Virus record (IMG/VR): IMGVR_UViG_3300031669_000003
Coordinates: 1-64,000 of that record
DNA length: 64,000 nucleotides
Strand: one strand, 5' to 3'
DNA from: a virus
The notes under the pieces were generated by a model. The model saw nothing but the letters and a program-made list of their open reading frames with translations, was not told where the DNA came from and did no database searches. Below are positions 1-6,330 of the stretch, in pieces (within the stretch, counting starts at the first letter, position 1; each line of letters begins with the position of its first letter). Both the position numbers and the translations under genes were made by a program.

Positions 1-1
1 G

Positions 2-136
2 ATCCGCCGGATCGGGGATCTCTCTTCCGGGTCGAGCCCGCTCAACGCCGGAGATATCCTGCGGATCCACTACCACCACTACAACATGCCGACGATCGAC
101 GACTGGATGGCGTTCACGATCATCTATCTGTTCTGA
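2..136 (+). CDS. C-terminal end of an upstream late protein (partial)
   Basis: An open frame enters from the left edge and stops with TGA at 134-136, giving the last 44 residues of a protein ending in M-A-F-T-I-I-Y-L-F. The tail is rich in His, Tyr and hydrophobic residues. The next gene starts 7 bases downstream on the same strand, so this is probably the preceding member of the tail/fibre gene cluster. The family cannot be told from this fragment. Confidence 0.6.
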   Translation: MRRIGDLSSGSSPLNAGDILRIHYHHYNMPTIDDWMAFTIIYLF

Positions 137-143
137 GAATGAG

Positions 144-1769
144 ATGGTACTCGATCCGAGACAGACCAGAAGGACGGATGTCCTCGATTCGGTGAGACCA
201 TGGGCCTCTGGATTCCCAGGAGAGCTCCGAAGAGATCCCTACACGGGAAACATCTACTCGTCCGCGGATACGAACCGCTGGCTTCCCGTGTGGACTACGG
301 ATAAGGATGTGATTCTACATGTCAACCCGTCCATCGGAGACGATGCCAACGACGGCGACGTAGGATCTCCTCTCGAGACGATTCAGGAGGCTCTCGATAG
401 AATTCCACCGACCGTTTGTCATTTCGTGATCATCGATCTCCAGGACAATGGAGGAATCCAGACCTTCGATGAGCAGGTCTTCGTCAGAGACTTCCAGATC
501 CAGGCGGGTGGAATCAAGATCCTCGGGAAAACACAGATCGCCACGCTGGCCCAAGGTTCGACCACGGTCACCCCGAACGCCGGTAACACTGGAACGAACA
601 AGTTTCTGACGATCACTCCGAGCCCGAACTGGCTCGCGAACGACCTCGTGGGCAGGTTCTTTGAGATCACCACCGGCACCCATGCAGGGTCTTTCGTCTC
701 GATCATTGGGAATACCGCGGACACACTCGAGCTCGGATCCGTGCCGTTCACGTTCTATGGGTCGTACGATAATACGGACGGGGGAGATATTCTCGACATC
801 TCCACCATCATCAAACAGGCGAGCCAACTCTATGTAATCCCGACCATGGAGATTAGCAACATAATGCTGTCCGAGGACATATCTGTCGATTCGGGGTTGG
901 TCTTCGAGCGTGTTCATATTGCCGGCGACAATGATGTAAGAGCCTCCGTCTTCATGCACGGAAACGTGAGCGTCGAATTCAACGAGAGTCGCATTGACGA
1001 TTACATGTCAGCGACGACTGGTGTTCTTCAGATGACGATGCGGGATAGTCTGATTTGGGCCACGAAGGATAATCCGTATCAAGCCGAACTTTTCTCCTCG
1101 ACATCTTCTTTCGACGGCGGAGTCGCTTTTCTCTTCTGCGGATTCATAGGTGGCATCCTGGTCAGCGAGTGGGGGAGTCCGCAAGTCCAGATCATCCAAT
1201 CGAACTTCAAGGTGGATCCGATTACCCCGGCTAACATGCCCGACAGATTCATCCGGGCGGCGGGAGGTATTCTCGTTCTTTCAATGTGCTCCCTTGATGG
1301 AGAGGGATCGATCATTCCGATCGAGATCAGAGGAGGGTCGAAGGCCGAGCTCAGGATTCAACACGGAGTGGAACTCCTCAATTCACCGACGTCAGGAATT
1401 ATGACGAACAAGTTGTCCCTGGGTCACGCCCACATCAGGATAGACGAGTTGGCGAACGGGGGATCTAATCCGTACTCGCAGATCGACGGGAACGCTGAGT
1501 ACGGAATTGATGTATCCGGGCCGCATATCATCGATTTTTACAAACCCACTTTCGGATCGAACGGGATCGCTGGAATGAGGTTAAGGTACGGAGCCGTGGG
1601 CAAGTTCAGCGGAGCCTTCGGCAGTGAACCGCTGCTTTACGGTCCTGGCGGAGCCGGTGTGGACGAGATAGATTTCGACAACCAGGTGGGACCTGTTTTC
1701 ATAAACTTCGACGATGCCGACACTGTCGGCCTTCAGTCCCTGTGCCAGTACATTCAGAACGGTCAGTAG
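144..1769 (+). CDS. Beta-helix tail fibre or tail-spike type protein
   Basis: 541 residues. Around residues 57-85 there is a motif of the type V-N-P-x-x-G-D-D-A-N-D-G followed by S-P-x-x-T-I-Q-E-A-L-D, which in known proteins opens right-handed parallel beta-helix domains of tail spikes and other polysaccharide-binding or -cleaving phage proteins. The rest is low in Cys and rich in short hydrophobic strands, Gly and Asn, as expected for stacked helix rungs. It lies next to a second beta-helix-like gene (1991-3325), suggesting a host-recognition cluster at the tail tip. Whether it is enzymatic cannot be judged; no catalytic residues are assigned. Confidence 0.65.
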   Translation: MVLDPRQTRRTDVLDSVRPWASGFPGELRRDPYTGNIYSSADTNRWLPVWTTDKDVILHVNPSIGDDANDGDVGSPLETIQEALDRIPPTVCHFVIIDLQDNGGIQTFDEQVFVRDFQIQAGGIKILGKTQIATLAQGSTTVTPNAGNTGTNKFLTITPSPNWLANDLVGRFFEITTGTHAGSFVSIIGNTADTLELGSVPFTFYGSYDNTDGGDILDISTIIKQASQLYVIPTMEISNIMLSEDISVDSGLVFERVHIAGDNDVRASVFMHGNVSVEFNESRIDDYMSATTGVLQMTMRDSLIWATKDNPYQAELFSSTSSFDGGVAFLFCGFIGGILVSEWGSPQVQIIQSNFKVDPITPANMPDRFIRAAGGILVLSMCSLDGEGSIIPIEIRGGSKAELRIQHGVELLNSPTSGIMTNKLSLGHAHIRIDELANGGSNPYSQIDGNAEYGIDVSGPHIIDFYKPTFGSNGIAGMRLRYGAVGKFSGAFGSEPLLYGPGGAGVDEIDFDNQVGPVFINFDDADTVGLQSLCQYIQNGQ

Positions 1770-1770
1770 C

Positions 1771-1989
1771 ATGAGACTTGAACTCGACAAGGTATATGTG
1801 ATCTTCCTCGCCGAGGTGGGAGCCGCCGGTGCGAAGGGGATCAGAAATGTGTTCAGAGACATAGAGGCCGGAAAGATTCCTCCTCAGATGGGAGGAAGGA
1901 TCATCGATAAACTGATCGTAGACTACGCGATCGTAGGAGACGATCTTACCTTCATCGAGAATCTGAAGGCTACCATCACCGCAGGTTAG
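1771..1989 (+). CDS. Small hypothetical protein between two fibre genes
   Basis: 72 residues from ATG 1771, which lies one base after the previous stop. An upstream in-frame ATG at 1714 lies inside the preceding gene and is less likely. The product has an N-terminal beta-type stretch (L-D-K-V-Y-V-I-F-L) and an amphipathic remainder. Its position between two beta-helix genes suggests a small fibre-associated or chaperone-like protein, but no family is recognised. Confidence 0.65.
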   Translation: MRLELDKVYVIFLAEVGAAGAKGIRNVFRDIEAGKIPPQMGGRIIDKLIVDYAIVGDDLTFIENLKATITAG

Positions 1990-1990
1990 C

Positions 1991-3325
1991 ATGGCGACTA
2001 TCAAAGAGATCATTGCCGGGACCATAGGAATCGAGGACGGCGGTAAGATCTTCCTCGACACCAAAAGGACCGTGTATCTCTACATGGCGAAGGACGGTGA
2101 GATGCACATCGTTTCTCCGTCTATAGGAGACCGGCAGGTCGGGGATCTGTATGAGAAATACACTGGCGATTCCTACTACGTGAAGCCTGGTGATCGTAGG
2201 GCCTACAGCACGATCGCTGATGCCGTCAAAGCCATCGAGGACGGTGCGGCCGTCAACGAGACCGGAGTCATCGAACTGGCACCAGGTGTACGTCATGTCA
2301 TCGACGAAGTTCTTGAGATCCAGCCGAACAGAAGTTTATCGTTCATCTCCAAAGGGAGGGCCGAGATTCTCGGCTCGATTTCGCTGGGTGTGAGGTCCGG
2401 CGTAAACGGGCGAGGCGTGTTCTCGCTGTGCGGCGTCAACATCCTGGGAGACGTCATCGGGAGAGATCGTTGGGAAGTGAGGATGGACGATTGCGGGATT
2501 GCCGGGATCGTTGGCCAGGAGAACGGAAACGAAGGCGCCGGGTGCTCGACGATTCTGAGCGGATGCCGCACCCTCACCCATCCAATGACGGGAAAATCAC
2601 TTGCGTTTCGGCAGTCAGGAGTCACAGGAGAGTCCAGTCTCGTTCTGTCTCATTGCGCTTTCCGATGGGACAGAATCAGAGATCCTGTTTTCAGGTTCGG
2701 AACTGATGAGTGCGTTGTGCACGTGTTCAACTCCTCCTTCGACCTGGACCTTGACGTGCCATCGTTCAAGTTCATAGAGGTCCCGCATCCGGACTACAAT
2801 CCTTCGATTTTTCTCGAGATCTGGAATACGTTCGTATCAGCACGGTCGAGAGAACCTTCCGTTTTCGGTGTCCTCGATGGGTCAGGAGCCGAGCAACTTG
2901 AAGGACATGGATTCGTGATCGAGGCCATGGATCCTTCCATGGATGTGGTTCTGGAACCAGGAACCTGGTTCAGATCGGAAGACATCCGCGGTGTCTCGGT
3001 CATAGGCAACCTCATGAAATCCGATAATCCGAGCCGGTCCGTACTCAACAAGATCCTCGTGCCATCGGTCAACGACCGGAACATGAGGAGATCGATGACT
3101 CGCAAGGAGATCACCGATCTTGATCTTGCCATCGCCTCGGGAGGCAGCGATCTTTTGGACCACTTCGGTAAGATATACGACGACTCAGTATCTCGTCTCG
3201 CAGTTAAGAGACTCGAGTTGAGAAGGCAGAGAATCGAATCGCAGAGGGGCACGATCAGAAACGAGATTCATAAACTCGTCTTCAGAAAGGTCGGAGCCCT
3301 CGCGTATAAAAAAGCCATGTCGTAA
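1991..3325 (+). CDS. Second beta-helix-like fibre protein
   Basis: 444 residues, starting two bases after the previous stop. An N-terminal domain of about 75 residues precedes a segment with a Y-S-T-I-A-D-A-V-K-A-I-E pattern and V-I-E-L-A-P-G-V, typical of the opening rungs of a pectate-lyase-like beta-helix. The last 60 residues are basic and helical (many R, K, E), unlike the rest, and could be a trimerisation or attachment segment. It is distinct from the 144-1769 product but shares its likely role in the adsorption apparatus. Confidence 0.6.
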   Translation: MATIKEIIAGTIGIEDGGKIFLDTKRTVYLYMAKDGEMHIVSPSIGDRQVGDLYEKYTGDSYYVKPGDRRAYSTIADAVKAIEDGAAVNETGVIELAPGVRHVIDEVLEIQPNRSLSFISKGRAEILGSISLGVRSGVNGRGVFSLCGVNILGDVIGRDRWEVRMDDCGIAGIVGQENGNEGAGCSTILSGCRTLTHPMTGKSLAFRQSGVTGESSLVLSHCAFRWDRIRDPVFRFGTDECVVHVFNSSFDLDLDVPSFKFIEVPHPDYNPSIFLEIWNTFVSARSREPSVFGVLDGSGAEQLEGHGFVIEAMDPSMDVVLEPGTWFRSEDIRGVSVIGNLMKSDNPSRSVLNKILVPSVNDRNMRRSMTRKEITDLDLAIASGGSDLLDHFGKIYDDSVSRLAVKRLELRRQRIESQRGTIRNEIHKLVFRKVGALAYKKAMS

Positions 3326-3356
3326 TGGTGCCCTGGGTTTCATGAGGTCGAGAGAG

Positions 3357-3959
3357 ATGGAACTCTACGATCATGGAGAGCTGGAGAAGGAGTTGGATAA
3401 GGCTCTGGACCTACTTGAGAATAGCGTCCAGGAGTTCTCTGCACAACAGAGGATGACCAGGATCGAGGTGGACCGATATGCCGAACGACTCAACGGAGAA
3501 TCAGACGCCAAAGCCCTTGGAGCGTGCAACAGAGAGGACGGATTACTTGAACCGTCTTCTCGATCTCGTGGACAGGTGGCGGGCGGAAATCACACAGACA
3601 ACAGCAAGCATCCAGTCAATGACGAACTTCATGGACCAGATTTCGTCATGCCAGAGGGAGATCAAGACGAAGATCTCGAAGATCGAGACGAACAGCGAAA
3701 GGATTGCGAAAGTGACGGAGAGGAGGAGCGGGATTATGGGTGCATTGGATTGGGCCTTGGACAAGGCTCAGAACCAGACGAAAGCCTTCCTCTTGGTGCT
3801 GATGGCAGTGGTCGCTCTGGCGGTGTTGGGTGCGACACTCGGGTGGGATATCCCAAGACTGCTTGTCAAATGAACACATTGAGTGCCATTGTCTGGGTCA
3901 TGGTCGTCTTGATCGTCGTGTTCGGGGCGAGCAGTGTTGTCCGGCTGGTTTTGAAATAG
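3357..3959 (+). CDS. Coiled-coil ORF that overlaps two membrane-protein ORFs
   Basis: The frame is open from ATG 3342 (alternative ATG 3357, preferred because GAGGT lies about 10 bases upstream) to TAG 3957-3959. Residues 1-50 from 3357 are a convincing acidic helical segment (E-L-E-K-E-L-D-K-A-L-D-L-L-E). The middle is an odd Asp/Glu/Gly-rich run that coincides with a better-looking ORF in another frame (3478-3873). The last 29 residues form a hydrophobic helix that could also be a separate gene (3870-3959). Either the whole frame is used, giving a coiled coil, acidic linker and C-terminal membrane anchor, or only its ends are coding. Confidence 0.35.
   Translation: MELYDHGELEKELDKALDLLENSVQEFSAQQRMTRIEVDRYAERLNGESDAKALGACNREDGLLEPSSRSRGQVAGGNHTDNSKHPVNDELHGPDFVMPEGDQDEDLEDRDEQRKDCESDGEEERDYGCIGLGLGQGSEPDESLPLGADGSGRSGGVGCDTRVGYPKTACQMNTLSAIVWVMVVLIVVFGASSVVRLVLK
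3478..3873 (+). CDS. Coiled-coil protein with C-terminal membrane anchor, possible lysis accessory
   Basis: 131 residues from ATG 3478, preceded by GAGGTGG at good spacing. Residues 15-85 are helical and coiled-coil-like; residues 103-123 (starting A-F-L-L-V-L-M-A-V-V) form one membrane helix, followed by a short tail with Lys. The architecture resembles XhlA-type haemolysin accessory proteins of phages, but similarity is only architectural. It sits just upstream of a papain-like hydrolase candidate, which fits a lysis role. Its frame lies inside the longer 3357-3959 ORF. Confidence 0.6.
   Translation: MPNDSTENQTPKPLERATERTDYLNRLLDLVDRWRAEITQTTASIQSMTNFMDQISSCQREIKTKISKIETNSERIAKVTERRSGIMGALDWALDKAQNQTKAFLLVLMAVVALAVLGATLGWDIPRLLVK
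3870..3959 (+). CDS. 29-residue single-helix membrane peptide
   Basis: ATG 3870 overlaps the TGA stop of the 131-residue coiled-coil gene (ATGA), which suits translational coupling. The peptide is almost one hydrophobic helix (I-V-W-V-M-V-V-L-I-V-V-F) ending in a basic V-L-K. It is in the same frame as the long 3357-3959 ORF, so it may instead be that protein's C-terminal anchor. A tiny holin-like or lysis-control peptide is possible but not shown. Confidence 0.4.
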   Translation: MNTLSAIVWVMVVLIVVFGASSVVRLVLK

Positions 3960-3969
3960 GGAAGGTGAG

Positions 3970-4176
3970 ATGAGCGATCCGTTGGTGGACTTCAAGGTGG
4001 TGAAGAGGACGGAGAGTTCGGTGGTTGTAGAGATCAATGGTTCTTTAATGGAGATTCCTGTATGCCGATCAACTTCGTCTTCACAAGAAACGACAAGTCC
4101 TTTATCAGCCGGGCCATCATATGGTTCGAGCAACGAAGGACTCAGAAAGAAAGACGCACTTCTCACGGCCTCCTGA
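3970..4176 (+). CDS. Small hypothetical protein overlapping the next gene
   Basis: 68 residues with a strong Shine-Dalgarno (GGAAGGTGAG) before ATG 3970. The first 31 residues look like a compact beta-rich peptide (F-K-V-V-K-R ... V-V-V-E-I-N-G). The last 37 residues overlap the 4062-4661 gene in another frame and are Ser/Thr-rich without clear structure, so the C-terminus may be an accident of overlap. No family recognised. Confidence 0.45.
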   Translation: MSDPLVDFKVVKRTESSVVVEINGSLMEIPVCRSTSSSQETTSPLSAGPSYGSSNEGLRKKDALLTAS

Positions 4177-4661
4177 AGTTCTGGCCCTCGGGTCCGATCT
4201 TCAGGGAGAACTTTCTTTCCTTCGAGGCCATGGAACGCGGCGTCTGGATGAGCATCTACGAGAAGTCCATCGGCCAGCAGACGGTCGTGGCTGATTTCGA
4301 GATAGATCTACCGGACCACATCGCCGATGAGGTCGCCAGGATCGCGATCAAACGCTACAGCGACTGGTACTACGACTTCGAGGGTGTAGCCTCCAACGCC
4401 GTGTGGATCCTGATGAAGCGGTGGTTCGGAACGCTGATCCGTTGGTTCAACTTCACCTGGAAGTTCGAGGTGGAGCAGGGCCAGTTGTTCTGTACGGGTC
4501 TCCTCTACGAAATCGCCAAGGTCGCCCAGGAGAAGGATCCGAGCGGCCGTGAGTGGGTGGGGGACATCAAGAACGCCGAGGAGGCTACGCCCAGGCGCCT
4601 CATCGACGTCTGCTTCGGGAATCCGTGCTACAGGTGGAAGGGAGGATCGGCGAAGCCGTGA
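4062..4661 (+). CDS. Permuted NlpC/P60-like (YiiX-type) papain-fold hydrolase candidate
   Basis: 199 residues from ATG 4062, with GGAG about 8 bases upstream. The order of motifs matches circularly permuted papain-fold enzymes: an early S-H-G-L-L-K-F strand (candidate catalytic His35), an acidic Y-D-F-E-G middle region, then Q-L-F-C-T-G-L-L-Y-E (candidate nucleophile Cys144 at the start of a helix). In known families such enzymes cleave peptidoglycan peptides or amide bonds. Next to coiled-coil/membrane genes it could be the endolysin or a virion-borne wall hydrolase. The assignment rests on motif order, not on strong sequence identity. Confidence 0.45.
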   Translation: MPINFVFTRNDKSFISRAIIWFEQRRTQKERRTSHGLLKFWPSGPIFRENFLSFEAMERGVWMSIYEKSIGQQTVVADFEIDLPDHIADEVARIAIKRYSDWYYDFEGVASNAVWILMKRWFGTLIRWFNFTWKFEVEQGQLFCTGLLYEIAKVAQEKDPSGREWVGDIKNAEEATPRRLIDVCFGNPCYRWKGGSAKP

Positions 4662-5116
4662 TTTCTTTTTACGCAGCATTCGTTGACGAACTGGACAAGA
4701 TCTCCGGTATGCCTGTTGTCGGGCCACCTGGACAGGTTCCGGTTCCACACCCTGCCGGTGGGATCACGTATGCACCGATCGGCGAAGTGCGTCGGGTATC
4801 GAGGACACGCCCTGGGAGTACGGGATTCGTTCCGATAAAGAAGATCGCCAGTCCGGGCGCTCCCAAGGGCCATCCGGACTGGAAGACTTTCAAGAAGCAC
4901 AGGACTCCTCTCACGCCCGAGGAGCGCAAAGCAGTCATGGACGCCAAGGCTGTCTGGCATCACGGTAAGCGTGGAGCGCCGACACCGGCTGTCAGCAAAG
5001 CGGTCATCGACGGCAAGACCTGGTTCGAGACGCACACTCATCGTGCCCTCAATTACGCCAAGTCGGTGAAGGGAGCCATCGGCCGCTTCCATAAGTTCAT
5101 AGAGGGGACAGCATGA
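4658..5116 (+). CDS. Hypothetical basic protein with a D-E-L-x-K-I N-terminal motif
   Basis: 152 residues from GTG 4658, which overlaps the preceding TGA (GTGA) and follows GGAGGA. In-frame starts further upstream lie inside the previous gene. The N-terminus Y-A-A-F-V-D-E-L-D-K-I closely matches the start of the gene at 5235 (Y-S-A-F-L-D-E-V-I-K-I). The remainder is rich in Lys, Pro, His and Gly and looks poorly ordered except near the C-terminus. Function unknown; the shared N-terminus suggests a common targeting or assembly signal. Confidence 0.6.
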   Translation: MISFYAAFVDELDKISGMPVVGPPGQVPVPHPAGGITYAPIGEVRRVSRTRPGSTGFVPIKKIASPGAPKGHPDWKTFKKHRTPLTPEERKAVMDAKAVWHHGKRGAPTPAVSKAVIDGKTWFETHTHRALNYAKSVKGAIGRFHKFIEGTA

Positions 5117-5238
5117 AGCTCCCAGGATACGACGGCCCAAACCCTCCCGAGAAGATGAAGGACATCATCGCTTGGGAGAAGGCTCTTGCCGAACTGATGA
5201 AGAAGATCACATTCGTGAAGGATGGAGAGGGGTCATGA
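5113..5238 (+). CDS. 41-residue hypothetical peptide
   Basis: ATG 5113 overlaps the TGA of the previous gene, and its own TGA (5236-5238) overlaps the next ATG (5235), so three genes are chained by ATGA junctions. The peptide starts M-K-L-P-G-Y-D-G-P-N-P-P-E-K and continues as an amphipathic helix with W, A and L. The chain of couplings is the main evidence that it is real. No family recognised. Confidence 0.55.
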   Translation: MKLPGYDGPNPPEKMKDIIAWEKALAELMKKITFVKDGEGS

Positions 5239-5462
5239 GCATCTATAGCGCCTTCCTCGATGAGGTGATCAAGATCGCGGAGGGAAAGCCCAAGCCGGGC
5301 CAGCAGGGCCTCCTGGGCACGTCCACGGTACCCGATCCGAAGAAGGCATCCGGCCAAACGGCGGCGATCGTAGGTCCTAAGGGAGGCCTGAACTTCACCA
5401 AGGATCTCGGGAAGATGCTGACCGCGAACCGTGCCGGGAAGCGCATCATGTGGGGAGGGTAG
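5235..5462 (+). CDS. Small protein with Y-S-A-F-L-D-E-V-I-K-I N-terminus
   Basis: 75 residues from ATG 5235, with AGAGGGG upstream and start-stop overlap with the 41-residue gene. An alternative upstream start at 5172 would lie inside that gene. The first 15 residues form a helix matching the start of the 4658 gene. The rest is Gly/Pro/Lys-rich with a short conserved-looking end (A-G-K-R-I-M-W-G-G). Likely a minor virion or assembly protein; no family recognised. Confidence 0.6.
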   Translation: MSIYSAFLDEVIKIAEGKPKPGQQGLLGTSTVPDPKKASGQTAAIVGPKGGLNFTKDLGKMLTANRAGKRIMWGG

Positions 5463-5490
5463 TTGCTTCTCAAACTCTATGGCTTATAAC
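5463..5490 (+). promoter_or_regulatory. Candidate sigma-70-like promoter
   Basis: TTGCTT (5463-5468) and TATAAC (5485-5490) are separated by 16 bases in the 53-base gap before the gene at 5516. This is one of the few gaps in the + strand cluster and would drive the lysine-rich protein and the RNA polymerase gene. It is a motif match only. Confidence 0.35.
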
Positions 5491-5515
5491 TTCTTAGGGA
5501 AAGACCAGGTGGGTC

Positions 5516-6076
5516 ATGAAGAATAACAGGACGAAACTGAACGAATCCCAGACGAAGATCCTGTTGAGGAACCTCGGAGATCCGAGCCTGATCGCAGGCA
5601 AACTCGACATCTTCACCAGTGAGGAGACCCATTCGATCATCGAACTTGATATCTCCAAGAAGACGCACATTCTGGTCTACGAGACGCTGAAAAATGACCA
5701 CGAGAAATTTGAGGTGCTCCAGGAGAAGGATTTCGGCGGGACCGGATCGTACGTCAGAATCCGCTACGTAAGGAAGGGGATATGGACGCTCGACTTACCT
5801 CCCGATTTGGCGAATCCTTCCTCGATGAAATCCTCCCGATCTTCGAAAAAGAAGGAGGAGGAGAAGAAGGAAGGGGAAGCTCCGATCATAGGGTTCGGAG
5901 CTGCGGTTTCGAAGCCGAAGCCTGCCAAGAAGAAGATACCAGCCAAGAAAAAGAAGGCTCCAGTCAAGAAGAAAGCCCCGGCGAAACGGAAGGCTCCGGC
6001 CAAGAAAAAGTCGCCCGTAAGAAAGAAAAAGGCGGTTCCTCGGAAACGCTCCTCGCGATCCTCGGGAGCGCGATAG
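5516..6076 (+). CDS. Protein with histone H1-like lysine/alanine/proline tail
   Basis: 186 residues. Residues 1-100 form a compact mixed domain (S-L-I-A-G-K-L-D-I-F-T-S-E-E and later V-R-I-R-Y-V-R-K-G). From about residue 105 it becomes a highly basic tail built of P-A-K-K-K-type repeats like eukaryotic and bacterial H1-like tails, suited to DNA or RNA binding. The tail's DNA (5782-6076) is also read in another frame by the next gene. It sits directly before the RNA polymerase, so a nucleic-acid-linked role (packaged DNA, transcription) is plausible but unproven. Confidence 0.6.
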   Translation: MKNNRTKLNESQTKILLRNLGDPSLIAGKLDIFTSEETHSIIELDISKKTHILVYETLKNDHEKFEVLQEKDFGGTGSYVRIRYVRKGIWTLDLPPDLANPSSMKSSRSSKKKEEEKKEGEAPIIGFGAAVSKPKPAKKKIPAKKKKAPVKKKAPAKRKAPAKKKSPVRKKKAVPRKRSSRSSGAR

Positions 6077-6330
6077 GGGCCGGTGCAGGAGGCGCCTCCC
6101 ACATATCGAAATTCCTGAAGCAGCGCAAAGAGTGGCTCTCCGGCAGAAAAGATCCTCCCATCCATCCGAAGAGCAAGAAACTCTGGGACGTTCTCAGGAA
6201 ACCCTCCTTCGTCACGCCTCATATGATCAGGAGGATCGGCGGTGGGGCTGCGCTCGGTTACATTACCGCAGCGAGTCTCCCAGGAATCGCCAGGCGCCTT
6301 CGTGTGCTTCTCAAGAAGGACCGTAAATGA
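5782..6330 (+). CDS. Hypothetical protein with glycine-rich membrane-like segment, overlapping the lysine-rich gene
   Basis: 182 residues from ATG 5782, preceded by AGGAAGGGG. The start (F-G-E-S-F-L-D-E-I-L-P-I-F) resembles the D-E-L-x-K-I N-termini of the genes at 4658 and 5235. Residues 30-85 are an Glu/Gly/Ser-rich stretch that is the out-of-frame reading of the lysine repeats of the 5516 gene. The last 95 residues look like a genuine domain: a hydrophobic Gly/Ala segment (L-L-A-I-L-G-S-A-I-G-A-G-A), a basic helix, and a second Gly-rich hydrophobic stretch. ATGA overlap with the RNA polymerase start supports translation of this frame. Confidence 0.55.
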   Translation: MDARLTSRFGESFLDEILPIFEKEGGGEEGRGSSDHRVRSCGFEAEACQEEDTSQEKEGSSQEESPGETEGSGQEKVARKKEKGGSSETLLAILGSAIGAGAGGASHISKFLKQRKEWLSGRKDPPIHPKSKKLWDVLRKPSFVTPHMIRRIGGGAALGYITAASLPGIARRLRVLLKKDRK

